Made by a program: the position numbers and the translations under genes. Below, in pieces: positions 45,456 through 53,809 of a stretch of DNA of 64,000 nucleotides. Source of the DNA: an uncultured Lachnospira sp. Its GTDB lineage: Bacteria > Bacillota > Clostridia > Lachnospirales > Lachnospiraceae. A model generated the notes under the pieces. The model made no database searches, was not told the origin of the DNA, and saw only the letters and a program-made list of their open reading frames with translations. The DNA is taken from the NCBI GenBank assembly GCA_934359185.1, contig CAKRLE010000003.1, positions 186,001 through 250,000 of the forward strand. The letters run 5' to 3'. Within the stretch, counting starts at the first letter, position 1. The number at the start of each line of letters is the position of its first letter.

Positions 45456-45490
45456 AGCCTGTGCCAGTATAATATCAACTGGCACAGGCT
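45456..45490 (-). terminator. Terminator after the small unknown gene at 45516
   Basis: AGCCTGTGCCAGT (45456-45468) pairs perfectly with ACTGGCACAGGCT (45478-45490), 9-nt loop. Minus strand is followed by TATTCTG, so the U-run is poor, but the 13-bp GC-rich stem is 26 bp after the stop codon. Confidence 0.65.
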
Positions 45491-45515
45491 CTAAGAACTT
45501 TGTTTAGTTCAGTTA

Positions 45516-45794
45516 TCAGTATGTATATTCATGACGTGGACAGTAGTAAAATGTCTGGAGCTGGCTGTTATTGTTGTAAGTAACTGTATAGCAGTCTTCA
45601 GGCGCCATGTGGGTAGTCCCAACATTAACCTTCATATCGTAATAACGATTACCCTGCTGGCTGTTTCCCTGATATCCGGCATTCGTGCCATCACGTTTTA
45701 CGCCTTTAGTATTACTGATTGTCTGAACAGGATACACTCTTGAATCGCTAAAAATTCCATTTGCTGCAATAATCCCTCCTTGGACATATTTCAA
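45516..45794 (-). CDS. Hypothetical small protein, up to 92 aa, start uncertain
   Basis: No family recognised. The only canonical-type start is a TTG at 45794 with no ribosome site. A perfect AAGGAGGG sits inside the frame, reading GGA GGG ATT ATT GCA, as if initiation were at an ATT codon or a frame error existed. The body (RVYPVQTISNTKG, NRYYDMKVNVGTTHMAPEDCY, FYYCPRHEYTY) is polar and aromatic with a C-terminal C-P-R-H. It is flanked by terminators on both sides. Confidence 0.5.
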   Translation of the reverse strand: MKYVQGGIIAANGIFSDSRVYPVQTISNTKGVKRDGTNAGYQGNSQQGNRYYDMKVNVGTTHMAPEDCYTVTYNNNSQLQTFYYCPRHEYTY

Positions 45795-45839
45795 AGTGTT
45801 CTTGTTATAAATCTATTATCGGCAGGTACTCATAAAAAG

Positions 45840-45874
45840 TATAGAGGTAAACTAAAATAAAATACACCTCTATA
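45840..45874 (-). terminator. Terminator downstream of the CAP-domain gene
   Basis: Minus strand TATAGAGGT (45874-45866) pairs with ACCTCTATA (45848-45840) and is followed by CTTTTTATG. The stop codon of the CAP gene lies 69 bp upstream. Confidence 0.7.
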
Positions 45875-45942
45875 AGAACAAGTACAATTTGGAACGATTG
45901 GCGCTCTATCTCCTGTCTTAGGCGAAGAAACAGTCTTACCAA

Positions 45943-46698
45943 TCAATCGGTAAACATCTGTACCCAATATCTGCCATTAGCATTGCTGAATCCCACACCT
46001 AGCTTTTTGAAATCACTCTTTATCATATTAGAATAATGAGCTGGAGAATTTTTCCAACCAGTTACAACATCTTCAGGACTATTTGCACCTGATGCGATAT
46101 TCTCACCCGAAGAACTATATTTAATCCCATATGCAGTTAATGCAGTGCTATACTTTGAACCATTCGGTCTTGTATGTGATAATACTTTTGCATTATCCAT
46201 CTCCATAGCTCTTGTCGTTGCCGCATAACACATTGTAGTGTCAAGTGTAAGCGGACTTACCCCTGCCTCTGCTCTTATCTGATTAACCAAAGTTAACACT
46301 TCCTGATAATAATCCATATTGAGTTTTGCCTGCGCCGCCGGATCACCTGATACAACGCGGGATGCTGCTGTAGTCTTAGGCTGAGTGGATTCTGTTGTCT
46401 GCACTGCTGCTGTCTTAGGCTCTTCCTGTTCTTTTGCAATCGTTTCCTGTTCTTTTTCCTTTGCTTTAACAGACTCACTCTGCTTAGAATTATCTATTGT
46501 GCTTACCTCAGTTGTCTCTTCCTGCGTTGTCGGTTCCTGTTGAGTAGTTGTCTCCTGCTCTCTTGTTTCTTCTGATATATTAGTTGTAGTGTTCTGTTCA
46601 CTAACATCTGATGTATTAACTGTTGATGAATTATTACCACATCCTGTTAATACCAATGTCATCATTGCTGTTGTTGCTAATAATTTAATTTTTCTCAT
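45943..46698 (-). CDS. CAP/SCP-domain secreted lipoprotein
   Basis: 251 aa. Signal peptide with lipobox (LVLTGC, Cys ~20), then ~95 residues of Thr/Glu/Gln-rich linker (QEQETTTQQEPTTQEETTEV-type). The C-terminal CAP domain begins with ILTLVNQIRAEAG-like sequence at ~133 (VLTLVNQIRAEAG) and includes LSHTRPNGSKY, SSGENIASG, VVTGWKNSPAHYSNM and GRYWVQMF. The CAP His/Glu pairs in SHTRP and GENI are intact. Bacterial CAP proteins of this type are common in spore-formers (YkwD-like), with unclear biochemical function. GGGAG precedes ATG. Confidence 0.9.
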   Translation of the reverse strand: MRKIKLLATTAMMTLVLTGCGNNSSTVNTSDVSEQNTTTNISEETREQETTTQQEPTTQEETTEVSTIDNSKQSESVKAKEKEQETIAKEQEEPKTAAVQTTESTQPKTTAASRVVSGDPAAQAKLNMDYYQEVLTLVNQIRAEAGVSPLTLDTTMCYAATTRAMEMDNAKVLSHTRPNGSKYSTALTAYGIKYSSSGENIASGANSPEDVVTGWKNSPAHYSNMIKSDFKKLGVGFSNANGRYWVQMFTD

Positions 46699-46754
46699 GA
46701 TAATCTCCCTTTGACTGTAACTATTTAGAAATTCTCACTGTTATTCCATCTTAT

Positions 46755-46957
46755 AAATAAAGGGCATCACTTGTTAGTGATGCCCTTTATTTATAAGGTT
46801 GAACCACATCTCCATGCAGTTCATTAATTTAAAAAGTAAAGTTGTTTTTGAAAAATTTATAATGAGATTTTTAACTTGGTTTTAGTATATAAGTAAACGA
46901 TTAACAAAGCATGTTATTTATGTTAATATGTAATTAATTAATTGTTAACAAATAATG
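46755..46957 (+). repeat. Duplicated promoter/leader module, copy 1
   Basis: About 200 bp closely similar to 49147-49352 in the same orientation. It starts with a 17-bp-stem hairpin (AAATAAAGGGCATCACT with its complement, 46757-46794), includes a 47-bp identical block at 46844-46890 (GAAAAATTTATAATGAGATT and flanks), and ends in a GTTAA-rich stretch. It lies between divergent genes, just before the start of the gene at 46979. Confidence 0.8.
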
Positions 46958-46978
46958 AACGTAAAAAGGAAGTATACC

Positions 46979-47713
46979 ATGGCAGATAACAATAATGAAT
47001 TAGGCAAAGAACTGGCTCTTATTATTAAATTTGATAAAGAAATAGATTACAAAAACATTAAATCTGTTAAATCATTATATGACGATATTACTATGCACAA
47101 TACCTTCAATACAATTCTTGGCAAAAAATACGCTGCTAAACTAAAAGATATCATTGATGGCAATGAGAACGAAAAATGTGTATTCTGTAATAAATTTATT
47201 TTCAACCCTGTCAGGACAGTATTCTGTCCAGACTGCATTGAAAAAATCATTTCCAGAAATGACCACCCAGCAACTAAGCCTTTAACTGCATCTAATCATA
47301 ACATTTCCACTAACGCCACGCAAAGGCAAAACACTCCCCAAAAGAATAAAAAGCGATTTACAGTCATAACTGCATTTATTCTGGTATTATCTCTAACCAT
47401 CTGGGGATTGCTCAACCTTATTATTCCTCATTCCAGAAATGCCTTGAAATATATTGGTATCAATAATAGAATCAATGGCGTAATACTCAACACTTCATCC
47501 AACACATCACTCGATATTGCCGGTATTCATGTTGGTGATGCCGCATCAGACGTCATACAGGTCATGGACAATCTAGGTGCCGTCTACGACTACACCAACT
47601 CCTCATCTGGCATTACCGAGATATATTATCTTACATACAAAAAACGCAATTACAAAATCGTATTTGATATCAGTGACAGAAAAGTCGCACGAATAACAGC
47701 TGAAATCAATTAA
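46979..47713 (+). CDS. Hypothetical membrane protein with N-terminal zinc-ribbon-like CxxC pairs
   Basis: 244 aa from ATG 46979 (AAAAAGGA 8 nt upstream). Residues ~1-65 are helical and charged. CVFCNKF and FCPDCIEK (~66-92) form a treble CxxC zinc ribbon. After a Ser/Thr/Asn/Gln-rich linker comes one membrane helix (FTVITAFILVLSLTIWGLLNLII, ~132-154). The ~85-residue outer domain contains AGIHVGDAASDVIQVMDNLGAVYDY, the pattern of small lipoprotein-type beta domains that measure 'GI.VGds...v...lG' (SmpA/OmlA-like). Family not recognised. Its 3' end overlaps the convergent gene at 47706 by 8 bp. Confidence 0.75.
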   Translation: MADNNNELGKELALIIKFDKEIDYKNIKSVKSLYDDITMHNTFNTILGKKYAAKLKDIIDGNENEKCVFCNKFIFNPVRTVFCPDCIEKIISRNDHPATKPLTASNHNISTNATQRQNTPQKNKKRFTVITAFILVLSLTIWGLLNLIIPHSRNALKYIGINNRINGVILNTSSNTSLDIAGIHVGDAASDVIQVMDNLGAVYDYTNSSSGITEIYYLTYKKRNYKIVFDISDRKVARITAEIN

Positions 47714-48134
47714 TATACTCCCTGATTTTCTTCTCACTGTTAAGGCCGCACGCCACAACTGTCGACAAAATCATATAACGCACAACATTTTTGGCTATCT
47801 CATCTTCAAACATTGCCTTCATCCTTGCAGGATAGCCCGACACCAGAAAATGCACATTATATTTGTCAGCTTTTCTTGATATAAATGCACTTATATACAG
47901 ACCATTGAGTGCTGCCGTTACAATCTCCTCATCCGTAACTGGCACATCTATCTTATATCCCTTTGATACAAATGTAACCTTTCTTCCGTTATCTTCTTTA
48001 TCAATCTTAAAATTACCGTCCGCAATCTCCGCAATTGAATAATCCATCGTGTGTGTCATCATCGCTGAAAGAACATCCGTCTCAAGATTGTTGTCCGTTA
48101 TATATTCATAAGCTTCATTTGGTGATTTAAACAT
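47706..48134 (-). CDS. Hypothetical cytoplasmic protein, 142 aa
   Basis: Good start (TAGGAGG 4 nt before ATG). Soluble, acidic N-terminus (FKSPNEAYEYITDNNLETDVL), no signal or membrane helix, one beta-rich middle (VTFVSKGYKIDVPVTDEEIV) and a helical end. No recognised family. It is 33 bp after the YitT gene and probably in the same transcript. Confidence 0.75.
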   Translation of the reverse strand: MFKSPNEAYEYITDNNLETDVLSAMMTHTMDYSIAEIADGNFKIDKEDNGRKVTFVSKGYKIDVPVTDEEIVTAALNGLYISAFISRKADKYNVHFLVSGYPARMKAMFEDEIAKNVVRYMILSTVVACGLNSEKKIREYIN

Positions 48135-48167
48135 ACAGCCTCCTAATGTCGTTAAGTATCTACCTAT

Positions 48168-49046
48168 TTAATCCTGCGGAATATCATGGAACCTTCCGTC
48201 CAGCTCCTGCGTCTTTACAATATTAATAAATGCATGCTCATCAATTGAACGTATCAAAGGTATCAGCTCTCTTTTCGCCTCAGAATTGATTACTGAGTAT
48301 ATAAGTGTTCTCTCCTTCTCCTCATAGCAGCCGACTCCCTTAAAAAGTGTCGCATCATGGTTCGTCATTTCACGGATTGCATGATATATCTCATTTGATT
48401 TGTCAGATATTATAAATAAAGTTTCCTTCTGATAGCGCTTATAGAGCATCTGGATAATCTGTGTGCTGCAGAACTGGTAAATTATAGAATATAAAGCAAT
48501 CGACCAGCCAAATAACGCACCCGCAACAACAAGCATGATAACATTGCCCACAAGAATATAATTCCACGCATCAATTCCCTTCATTCTTGATAAGAATATG
48601 CTTATAAAATCTGTTCCACCTGTCGTCGCTCCAACATTTAAACACAGACTTATTGCAAATCCATTAAGTAATCCACCAAATACGCTGATCAGCATAATAT
48701 CATCTGTGAACTGATATGGTGGCAGTATATCCACAAATACACTCGAAAGTATAATAACAACAATAGAATACAGCGTAAATCTCCTACCTATATATCTGTA
48801 CGCAATGTAAGCCGGAATACAATTCAAAATCACATTGAATACTGTAAATGGAATATCAACCCCGATAAAATCCAGCCCAATCTTCTGCAACAAAAGCGAT
48901 AGTCCGGAAAATCCTCCCGGAAATAATTCTCCCATCTTGGCAAAGCAACGGAGATTCCACGCATAAAATATCGATGCAAACACAACAACGAATATTCTGA
49001 ACACCTGATAAAATTTAGGATGCCTTAACTCTAACGATTGAAACAT
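48168..49046 (-). CDS. YitT family membrane protein (DUF161/DUF2179)
   Basis: 292 aa from ATG 49046 (AAGGAGG 9 nt upstream; a GTG two codons earlier is possible). Five or six membrane helices, the first with FPGGFSGLSLLLQKIG, the third with NVGATTGGTDFISIFLS, all family marks. The C-terminal ~80 residues are the soluble DUF2179 domain (FIISDKSNEIYHAI, GYEEKER-like GCYEEKERTLIYSVI, FINIVKTQELDGRF), which resembles nucleotide-binding ACT-like folds. Function of the family is unknown, with export or nucleotide sensing suggested by structure. Confidence 0.92.
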   Translation of the reverse strand: MFQSLELRHPKFYQVFRIFVVVFASIFYAWNLRCFAKMGELFPGGFSGLSLLLQKIGLDFIGVDIPFTVFNVILNCIPAYIAYRYIGRRFTLYSIVVIILSSVFVDILPPYQFTDDIMLISVFGGLLNGFAISLCLNVGATTGGTDFISIFLSRMKGIDAWNYILVGNVIMLVVAGALFGWSIALYSIIYQFCSTQIIQMLYKRYQKETLFIISDKSNEIYHAIREMTNHDATLFKGVGCYEEKERTLIYSVINSEAKRELIPLIRSIDEHAFINIVKTQELDGRFHDIPQD

Positions 49047-49461
49047 ATTCACGCACCTCCTTATGTAGAATTACGCATTTATATTAATATTATTATACAC
49101 ATTCAATGTACTAATTCAATAATTCCCATGCAGCCGCATAGCATAAATAAGGGGCATCACTTATCAGCGACGCCCCTTATTTATGGAGTAGAACTGCATC
49201 TTCATACAGTTCATAGTTTTGAGAAAAAAGTTTTTTTGTTTTTGAAAAATTTATAATGAGATTTTTAACTTGGTTTTAGTATATCGGTAAACCATTAATA
49301 ATGCATGTTATTTGTGTTAATATGCAGTTAACTAATTGTTAATAAATTATGAACATGTGTATATTTGTTAAATTTTCAACAAATTTGTTTACTTTTGCAC
49401 TTATCAGTCCTATAATAATTCACGAATAAAAGGCACATACCTTATGAAAGAAGGAATTTTT
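49047..49461. other. Divergent intergenic region carrying repeat copy 2
   Basis: 415 bp without a gene. Most of it is the duplicated module at 49147-49352. The final ~110 bp before the next gene are AT-rich (GTTAAATTTTCAACAAATTTG) and contain a plausible but unassigned promoter. Confidence 0.6.
49147..49352 (+). repeat. Duplicated promoter/leader module, copy 2
   Basis: Direct repeat of 46755-46957. The opening hairpin (AAATAAGGGGCATCACT ... AGCGACGCCCCTTATTT) differs from copy 1 by paired changes that keep the stem, and the identical 47-bp block lies at 49238-49284. The two copies flank a 2.2-kb segment with three genes and each precedes a rightward gene of unknown function. Confidence 0.8.
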
Positions 49462-49818
49462 ATGTTATTTCAGAAAAAAACACCTGAAGAAAAGATGGAA
49501 AAACTTGTACACAAAAAGGATTGGAGCCGCCTTGCAGACTATGTCTATGGAGACCACGACCAGAAGCTTGAACTAGCTCAGGCACTGGCAACATCTGATG
49601 ACAATAGCAGCCTTGATCTGCTTCTGCGTCTTGCTGATGTCGCAATAGCAGCCAACGAAGACGACGTTATGAACGCAGTATGCGAATCACTTAAAAAAGT
49701 CGGCAACGACCATGTAACTGCCGACCTGCAGGAGATTCTTCTAAAGCTTCCTAAAGAAAAGGAACCTCTTAAGAAAGAAATCAGCTCAACAATACAGCTG
49801 CTTCACAAGAAACTATAG
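49462..49818 (+). CDS. Hypothetical helical protein, 118 aa
   Basis: ATG 49462 with AAGGA 6 nt upstream is preferred over an ATG at 49444. All-helical, charged sequence (TPEEKMEKLVHKKDWSRLAD, LELAQALATSDDNSSLDLLL, VMNAVCESLKKVGND) with ~30-residue periodicity, resembling short HEAT/armadillo-like repeats. No signal peptide. Family not recognised. Preceded by copy 2 of the duplicated module. Confidence 0.75.
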   Translation: MLFQKKTPEEKMEKLVHKKDWSRLADYVYGDHDQKLELAQALATSDDNSSLDLLLRLADVAIAANEDDVMNAVCESLKKVGNDHVTADLQEILLKLPKEKEPLKKEISSTIQLLHKKL

Positions 49819-49873
49819 TAACTTAATTTTGTAATTTGATTGATTTCAAGCTAAATGTGATTTAATTATACTA

Positions 49874-49938
49874 ATGCCCCATAGTGTCAGTGAAACCATC
49901 TTGTTCAAATATGGTTTCTTAATGACACTATGGGGCAT
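49874..49938. terminator. Bidirectional two-tier terminator between convergent genes
   Basis: Perfect 16-bp outer stem ATGCCCCATAGTGTCA (49874-49889) with 49923-49938, and an inner 9-bp stem GAAACCAT/ATGGTTTC. It lies between the convergent genes at 49818 and 49943. Confidence 0.85.
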
Positions 49939-49942
49939 AATT

Positions 49943-52174
49943 TTATGATTCACGCCAATTCACATAACCAATCAAAATTGTCATTAACATTAACATAATA
50001 ATACCCATCAATAGAATACCATTATTATCTCCTGTTTTTGGAGATTCACTATTATTTACCTGCCCTGCAAAACTTACAGCTGCTGTTTCTGAGATATTTC
50101 CCGATGTTCCACCAGCCATACCAGAACCGGATATATTCCCTGTATTTTCTTCCGGTATTCTATCATCATTATTATTATTATTGTTGTTATTATTGTCGCC
50201 ATTATTGTTGCTGTTATTGTTATTATTATTGCCACCATTATTATTACTGTTATTGTTGTTATTATTGCTGCCATTATTATTATTGCTGCCACCACCACTT
50301 TTAACAACAGTAAACTCGGCTGTTGCAGTTCCATTCAGTGATACAATGCTTATACTATGATTTCCTTCTGACAAAGACACTATATATGATGGCGTAAGCG
50401 TAACTATAGTACTTCCTTCTTTCAACGTATAATCTTTATCCTTTGTGATAACATTTCCATCACACTCTACCCTCTGAAATTCGCTCAACGGAGCACTCGA
50501 ACGAAATGACACAGTTGTATTTCCTGACAAAGAAGAATTACTAATATTAATTACAGTTTTATTCCCATCAAGGATTACTGGTTTCACAAGTTTCTCCAAC
50601 GCGACACCATACTCAAGAACCTGTCCGCAGTCACTGCAATATACATCTCCTGTGTAACCGTACTCATCAAATGTAGGATCTTTCTGTCCCCGACGTATTG
50701 TATGAATATGGTTATGTGCATTGATTTCTCCGTATTCATTGCCACAAATATCACACACTGCTTTATGTATACAATCAGCTTCTCCTCCAGAATGTATATG
50801 GCTCTGATATTCCCCACCTTCTATAGAAAATGTAAGCTCATTATCATCTATACTGATAACCTTAATCTTTATCTTATCTTTAACCTGGATTGTATCTCCA
50901 GCTCCCAGTGCAGCATCTGACTTAGTTGCCTGAGTTCCACCAAGAGCTTCATAATTCCAGCCATCTTCCCCTTTATATGTATTGCTCGGAAAACGCATTC
51001 CCTCATTAGCAAGATAACATACAAGCCCTGATTTCAGGTCAAGGTTCATCCCAGACACATTGGCCCCATCTGTACGTGTAAGCTTCTTTGTCTGAGAATC
51101 ATATTTGTTGCCACCATTTCCAAAATTTCTATATTCAAGATATAATACCTTTTCGATTCCAGGTATAGCTATCTTATACCCTGCGATATCAGATTCACTT
51201 GCACTAATACCAGCAGCTTTAAGCGTATATGGCCCATCAACCTCTATAGTTTTAAGACTTTTTTCATCAACCCAGCCAAGTGCTTCTTTTTCCTTAATAG
51301 TTATTCCCTGAGGCACTGGTGATATAGCATTTGACATGGCAGACATATAATAAATAGGAGAAACACCAACATTATAATACAAATCTTTCAGTTCAAATAT
51401 ATGCCCCATCTCATGTATCGGTGTCTTAAGCGAAACTATAGGCTCATTATCAGACGACTGATACAGATTATCATATGAATTAGTAAGCTGGACATAATAC
51501 TTGCTTTTTATAATTTTACCACCAACATTAATTTCAATATAATCTGAATAATCCTTATAATTCCATAACGGATCATTACGATAAACCGATATATTCTGTG
51601 TTGTATTCTTATATATAACAGTAATTGCATCTATCATGCCATCACCATTTTTATCAAGCTCTGAATAACTATACTGTCTGTTACCATCTACATCAGTTAT
51701 AGCATTGCCATTACTTACAGCATTGTTTACAGCATTAGACCAGTCCTGACGTAATTCATACATTCTGACTGCCTTCTCACCAGATGTCTTATATCCAATT
51801 GGATTATCTGCACTATATGCCGCATAATAGCCTCTTTCATGAGGCAGCTTTATAGAACCGCCATTATCATATATGTATACACTATTCATCCGGAGTTTGT
51901 TTCCTGATATACTTCTATAATAGTCAGAAACACAATAGTCCGCTGTATTATATGAATTATCCGTTATCTTCCTTACAGAATTACCATCATATATATCATT
52001 AATAAATTCATCCTCGTCCGCAAATCTTGCAAACACAATGAGATTCGTAAAATTACTGTTATCCGCTTCTGCTGATACACTGACCAGACCTGCTGTATCA
52101 GCCAACGTAATGCATAACAAGAACGATGCAATAGTATACACTATATGTTTCATACGTATTTTTATCATCTTCAT
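49943..52174 (-). CDS. Sortase-anchored M6-family metalloprotease
   Basis: 743 aa. Signal peptide (IVYTIASFLLCITLADTAGLV). The M6/immune-inhibitor-A-like domain opens with TNLIVFARFADEDEF and carries the zinc motif HEMGHIFELKDLYY (~254), with YYMSAMSNAISP downstream as the Met-turn. A region with four C-x2-C pairs (HKAVCDICGNEYG, YCSDCGQVLEYG, ~470-520) looks like a paired zinc-ribbon-type repeat. Then come a beta domain, an Asn-homopolymeric linker (~628-671), and the wall-sorting signal SPKTGD, a hydrophobic helix and RES. It is a cell-wall protease that could degrade host or dietary proteins, consistent with peptide import elsewhere in the window. Confidence 0.92.
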   Translation of the reverse strand: MKMIKIRMKHIVYTIASFLLCITLADTAGLVSVSAEADNSNFTNLIVFARFADEDEFINDIYDGNSVRKITDNSYNTADYCVSDYYRSISGNKLRMNSVYIYDNGGSIKLPHERGYYAAYSADNPIGYKTSGEKAVRMYELRQDWSNAVNNAVSNGNAITDVDGNRQYSYSELDKNGDGMIDAITVIYKNTTQNISVYRNDPLWNYKDYSDYIEINVGGKIIKSKYYVQLTNSYDNLYQSSDNEPIVSLKTPIHEMGHIFELKDLYYNVGVSPIYYMSAMSNAISPVPQGITIKEKEALGWVDEKSLKTIEVDGPYTLKAAGISASESDIAGYKIAIPGIEKVLYLEYRNFGNGGNKYDSQTKKLTRTDGANVSGMNLDLKSGLVCYLANEGMRFPSNTYKGEDGWNYEALGGTQATKSDAALGAGDTIQVKDKIKIKVISIDDNELTFSIEGGEYQSHIHSGGEADCIHKAVCDICGNEYGEINAHNHIHTIRRGQKDPTFDEYGYTGDVYCSDCGQVLEYGVALEKLVKPVILDGNKTVINISNSSLSGNTTVSFRSSAPLSEFQRVECDGNVITKDKDYTLKEGSTIVTLTPSYIVSLSEGNHSISIVSLNGTATAEFTVVKSGGGSNNNNGSNNNNNNSNNNGGNNNNNNSNNNGDNNNNNNNNNDDRIPEENTGNISGSGMAGGTSGNISETAAVSFAGQVNNSESPKTGDNNGILLMGIIMLMLMTILIGYVNWRES

Positions 52175-52219
52175 CCAAACACATCCTTTTATCTAAACCT
52201 GTTTTTTAACATACCATTC

Positions 52220-52816
52220 TTATAATTTTGTACCTTCCCACTTCTGATCTTTCTCACTCAGCACCAGTGGTGTTCCGTCTGCTAAAGTATACCCTTCCGC
52301 AGATGCATTTCCTTTGTATTCCCCCTTGACACCTGGCCATTCAATGCCAATAGAAGGGTCATTCCATGCCATGCCACCTTCGTCATTAAGATGCCAGAAA
52401 TCATTAACCTTATAACAAAATTCAGCTTCATCGCTAAGAACCAGAAAGCCATGAGCAAAACCCTCAGGAATAAGAAACTGCTTCTTATTATCTGCAGATA
52501 ATATGATGCCATACCACTTGCCATATGTGGCAGAGCCTTCACGCAGGTCAACCGCAACATCAAATACCTCTCCGCGTATAACCCTTACAAGTTTACACTG
52601 TGGATATTGCTTCTGGTAATGTAATCCGCGAAGCACTCCCTTAGTAGACATAGACTGGTTATCCTGCACAAAATGCACATCAAGTCCAGCCTCCTTCATA
52701 TCCCTTTCATTATATGTCTCAACAAAATATCCACGCGAATCTCCATGTACAGCAGGCTCAATTACGCAAAGCCCCTCAATTCCACCGAGATTTTTTTCAA
52801 CCTTAATCTGTCCCAT
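52220..52816 (-). CDS. rfbC: dTDP-4-dehydrorhamnose 3,5-epimerase
   Basis: 198 aa, cupin-fold RmlC. Visible family residues: RGYFVETYNERDM, QDNQSMSTKGVLRGLHYQ (catalytic His), VDLREGSATYGKW and LIPEGFAHGFLVLSDEAEFCYKVNDF (catalytic Tyr/Asp). Epimerises dTDP-4-keto-6-deoxyglucose at C3 and C5 in the dTDP-L-rhamnose pathway. Last gene of the rfbABDC operon, 30 bp after rfbD. Confidence 0.96.
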   Translation of the reverse strand: MGQIKVEKNLGGIEGLCVIEPAVHGDSRGYFVETYNERDMKEAGLDVHFVQDNQSMSTKGVLRGLHYQKQYPQCKLVRVIRGEVFDVAVDLREGSATYGKWYGIILSADNKKQFLIPEGFAHGFLVLSDEAEFCYKVNDFWHLNDEGGMAWNDPSIGIEWPGVKGEYKGNASAEGYTLADGTPLVLSEKDQKWEGTKL

Positions 52817-52846
52817 TTTACCTAACTATTCTCCAATTATTATATG

Positions 52847-53761
52847 TTATTCTCCAATTTCCTTCAAATATCTGCTCACTGCATCCTGCCATGTCGGAAG
52901 TGGCACAAATCCAGCTTCAGTAAGCTTGCTCTTATCCAAACGGCTGTTAAATGGTCTGGCAGCCTTGCTCATGCCATATTCTTCGGTTGTCACTGGCATA
53001 ACAACTGTGCTATAACCCGCCTGGCGATATATTTCTTTTGCAAAATCATACCAGCTTATGTAACCACCTTCATTAGTTGCATGATAATATCCATAACGCT
53101 GCGTCTCAACCATATCAACCAACAGACGAGCCAGATCATACGTGTATGTTGGTGTTCCAATCTGGTCATTAACAACACGCACAGTATCATGAGATTTACC
53201 AACATTAAGCATTGTCTTAATGAAATTATTACCATTCAACCCAAATACCCATGCAATACGAACAATAAAATACTTATCAAGAATCTGACTTACAGCCAGC
53301 TCCCCTTCAAGCTTAGTCTGCCCATAAACATTTAATGGTTTATATTCCTTGCAGTCCGGTTTCCATGGATTAATTCCCTGACCATCAAATACATAATCCG
53401 TGCTTATATACATCATCTTACAGTCTATAAGGCGGCAAGCTTCCGCTATATTACGAGTTCCATCAGCATTAATCGCACGTACTTTGTCAATCTTGTCACT
53501 GTCTTCAGCCAAATCAACAGCCGTCCATGCCGCACAATGTATAACCGCATCTGGCTTAATATCAGCAAGTATCCTTAAAACAGCATCTTTATCAGTTATG
53601 TCTAATTGTGTATATTCTGCATTAGTTACAGCAGATCCATCCGATACTCCACTATAAACTTCATGAATATCAGAACCAACTCCGTCATACCCACGCTTTA
53701 GAAGTTCATTCATAACATCATGCCCCAGCTGACCGCCAACACCAGTCACCAGTATTTTCAT
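52847..53761 (-). CDS. rfbD: dTDP-4-dehydrorhamnose reductase
   Basis: 304 aa from ATG 53761 (GGAGG 6 nt upstream). Rossmann start MKILVTGVGGQLGHDVMNEL, AAWTAVDLAEDS, the YISTDYVFDG SDR Ser/Tyr context, YGQTKLEGE (Tyr-x3-Lys) and RIAWVFG. It makes dTDP-L-rhamnose using NAD(P)H. Between rfbB and rfbC. Confidence 0.96.
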   Translation of the reverse strand: MKILVTGVGGQLGHDVMNELLKRGYDGVGSDIHEVYSGVSDGSAVTNAEYTQLDITDKDAVLRILADIKPDAVIHCAAWTAVDLAEDSDKIDKVRAINADGTRNIAEACRLIDCKMMYISTDYVFDGQGINPWKPDCKEYKPLNVYGQTKLEGELAVSQILDKYFIVRIAWVFGLNGNNFIKTMLNVGKSHDTVRVVNDQIGTPTYTYDLARLLVDMVETQRYGYYHATNEGGYISWYDFAKEIYRQAGYSTVVMPVTTEEYGMSKAARPFNSRLDKSKLTEAGFVPLPTWQDAVSRYLKEIGE

Positions 53762-53809
53762 AGAAAACCTCCATATTAACATTCACATGAATTTATAAAT
53801 ATGACATCT

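Noticed and set aside
50038..50304. Tyr/Cys/His-rich plus-strand frame opposite the M6 protease
   Set aside because: Produced by reading the Asn-repeat DNA in another frame; composition is an artefact.
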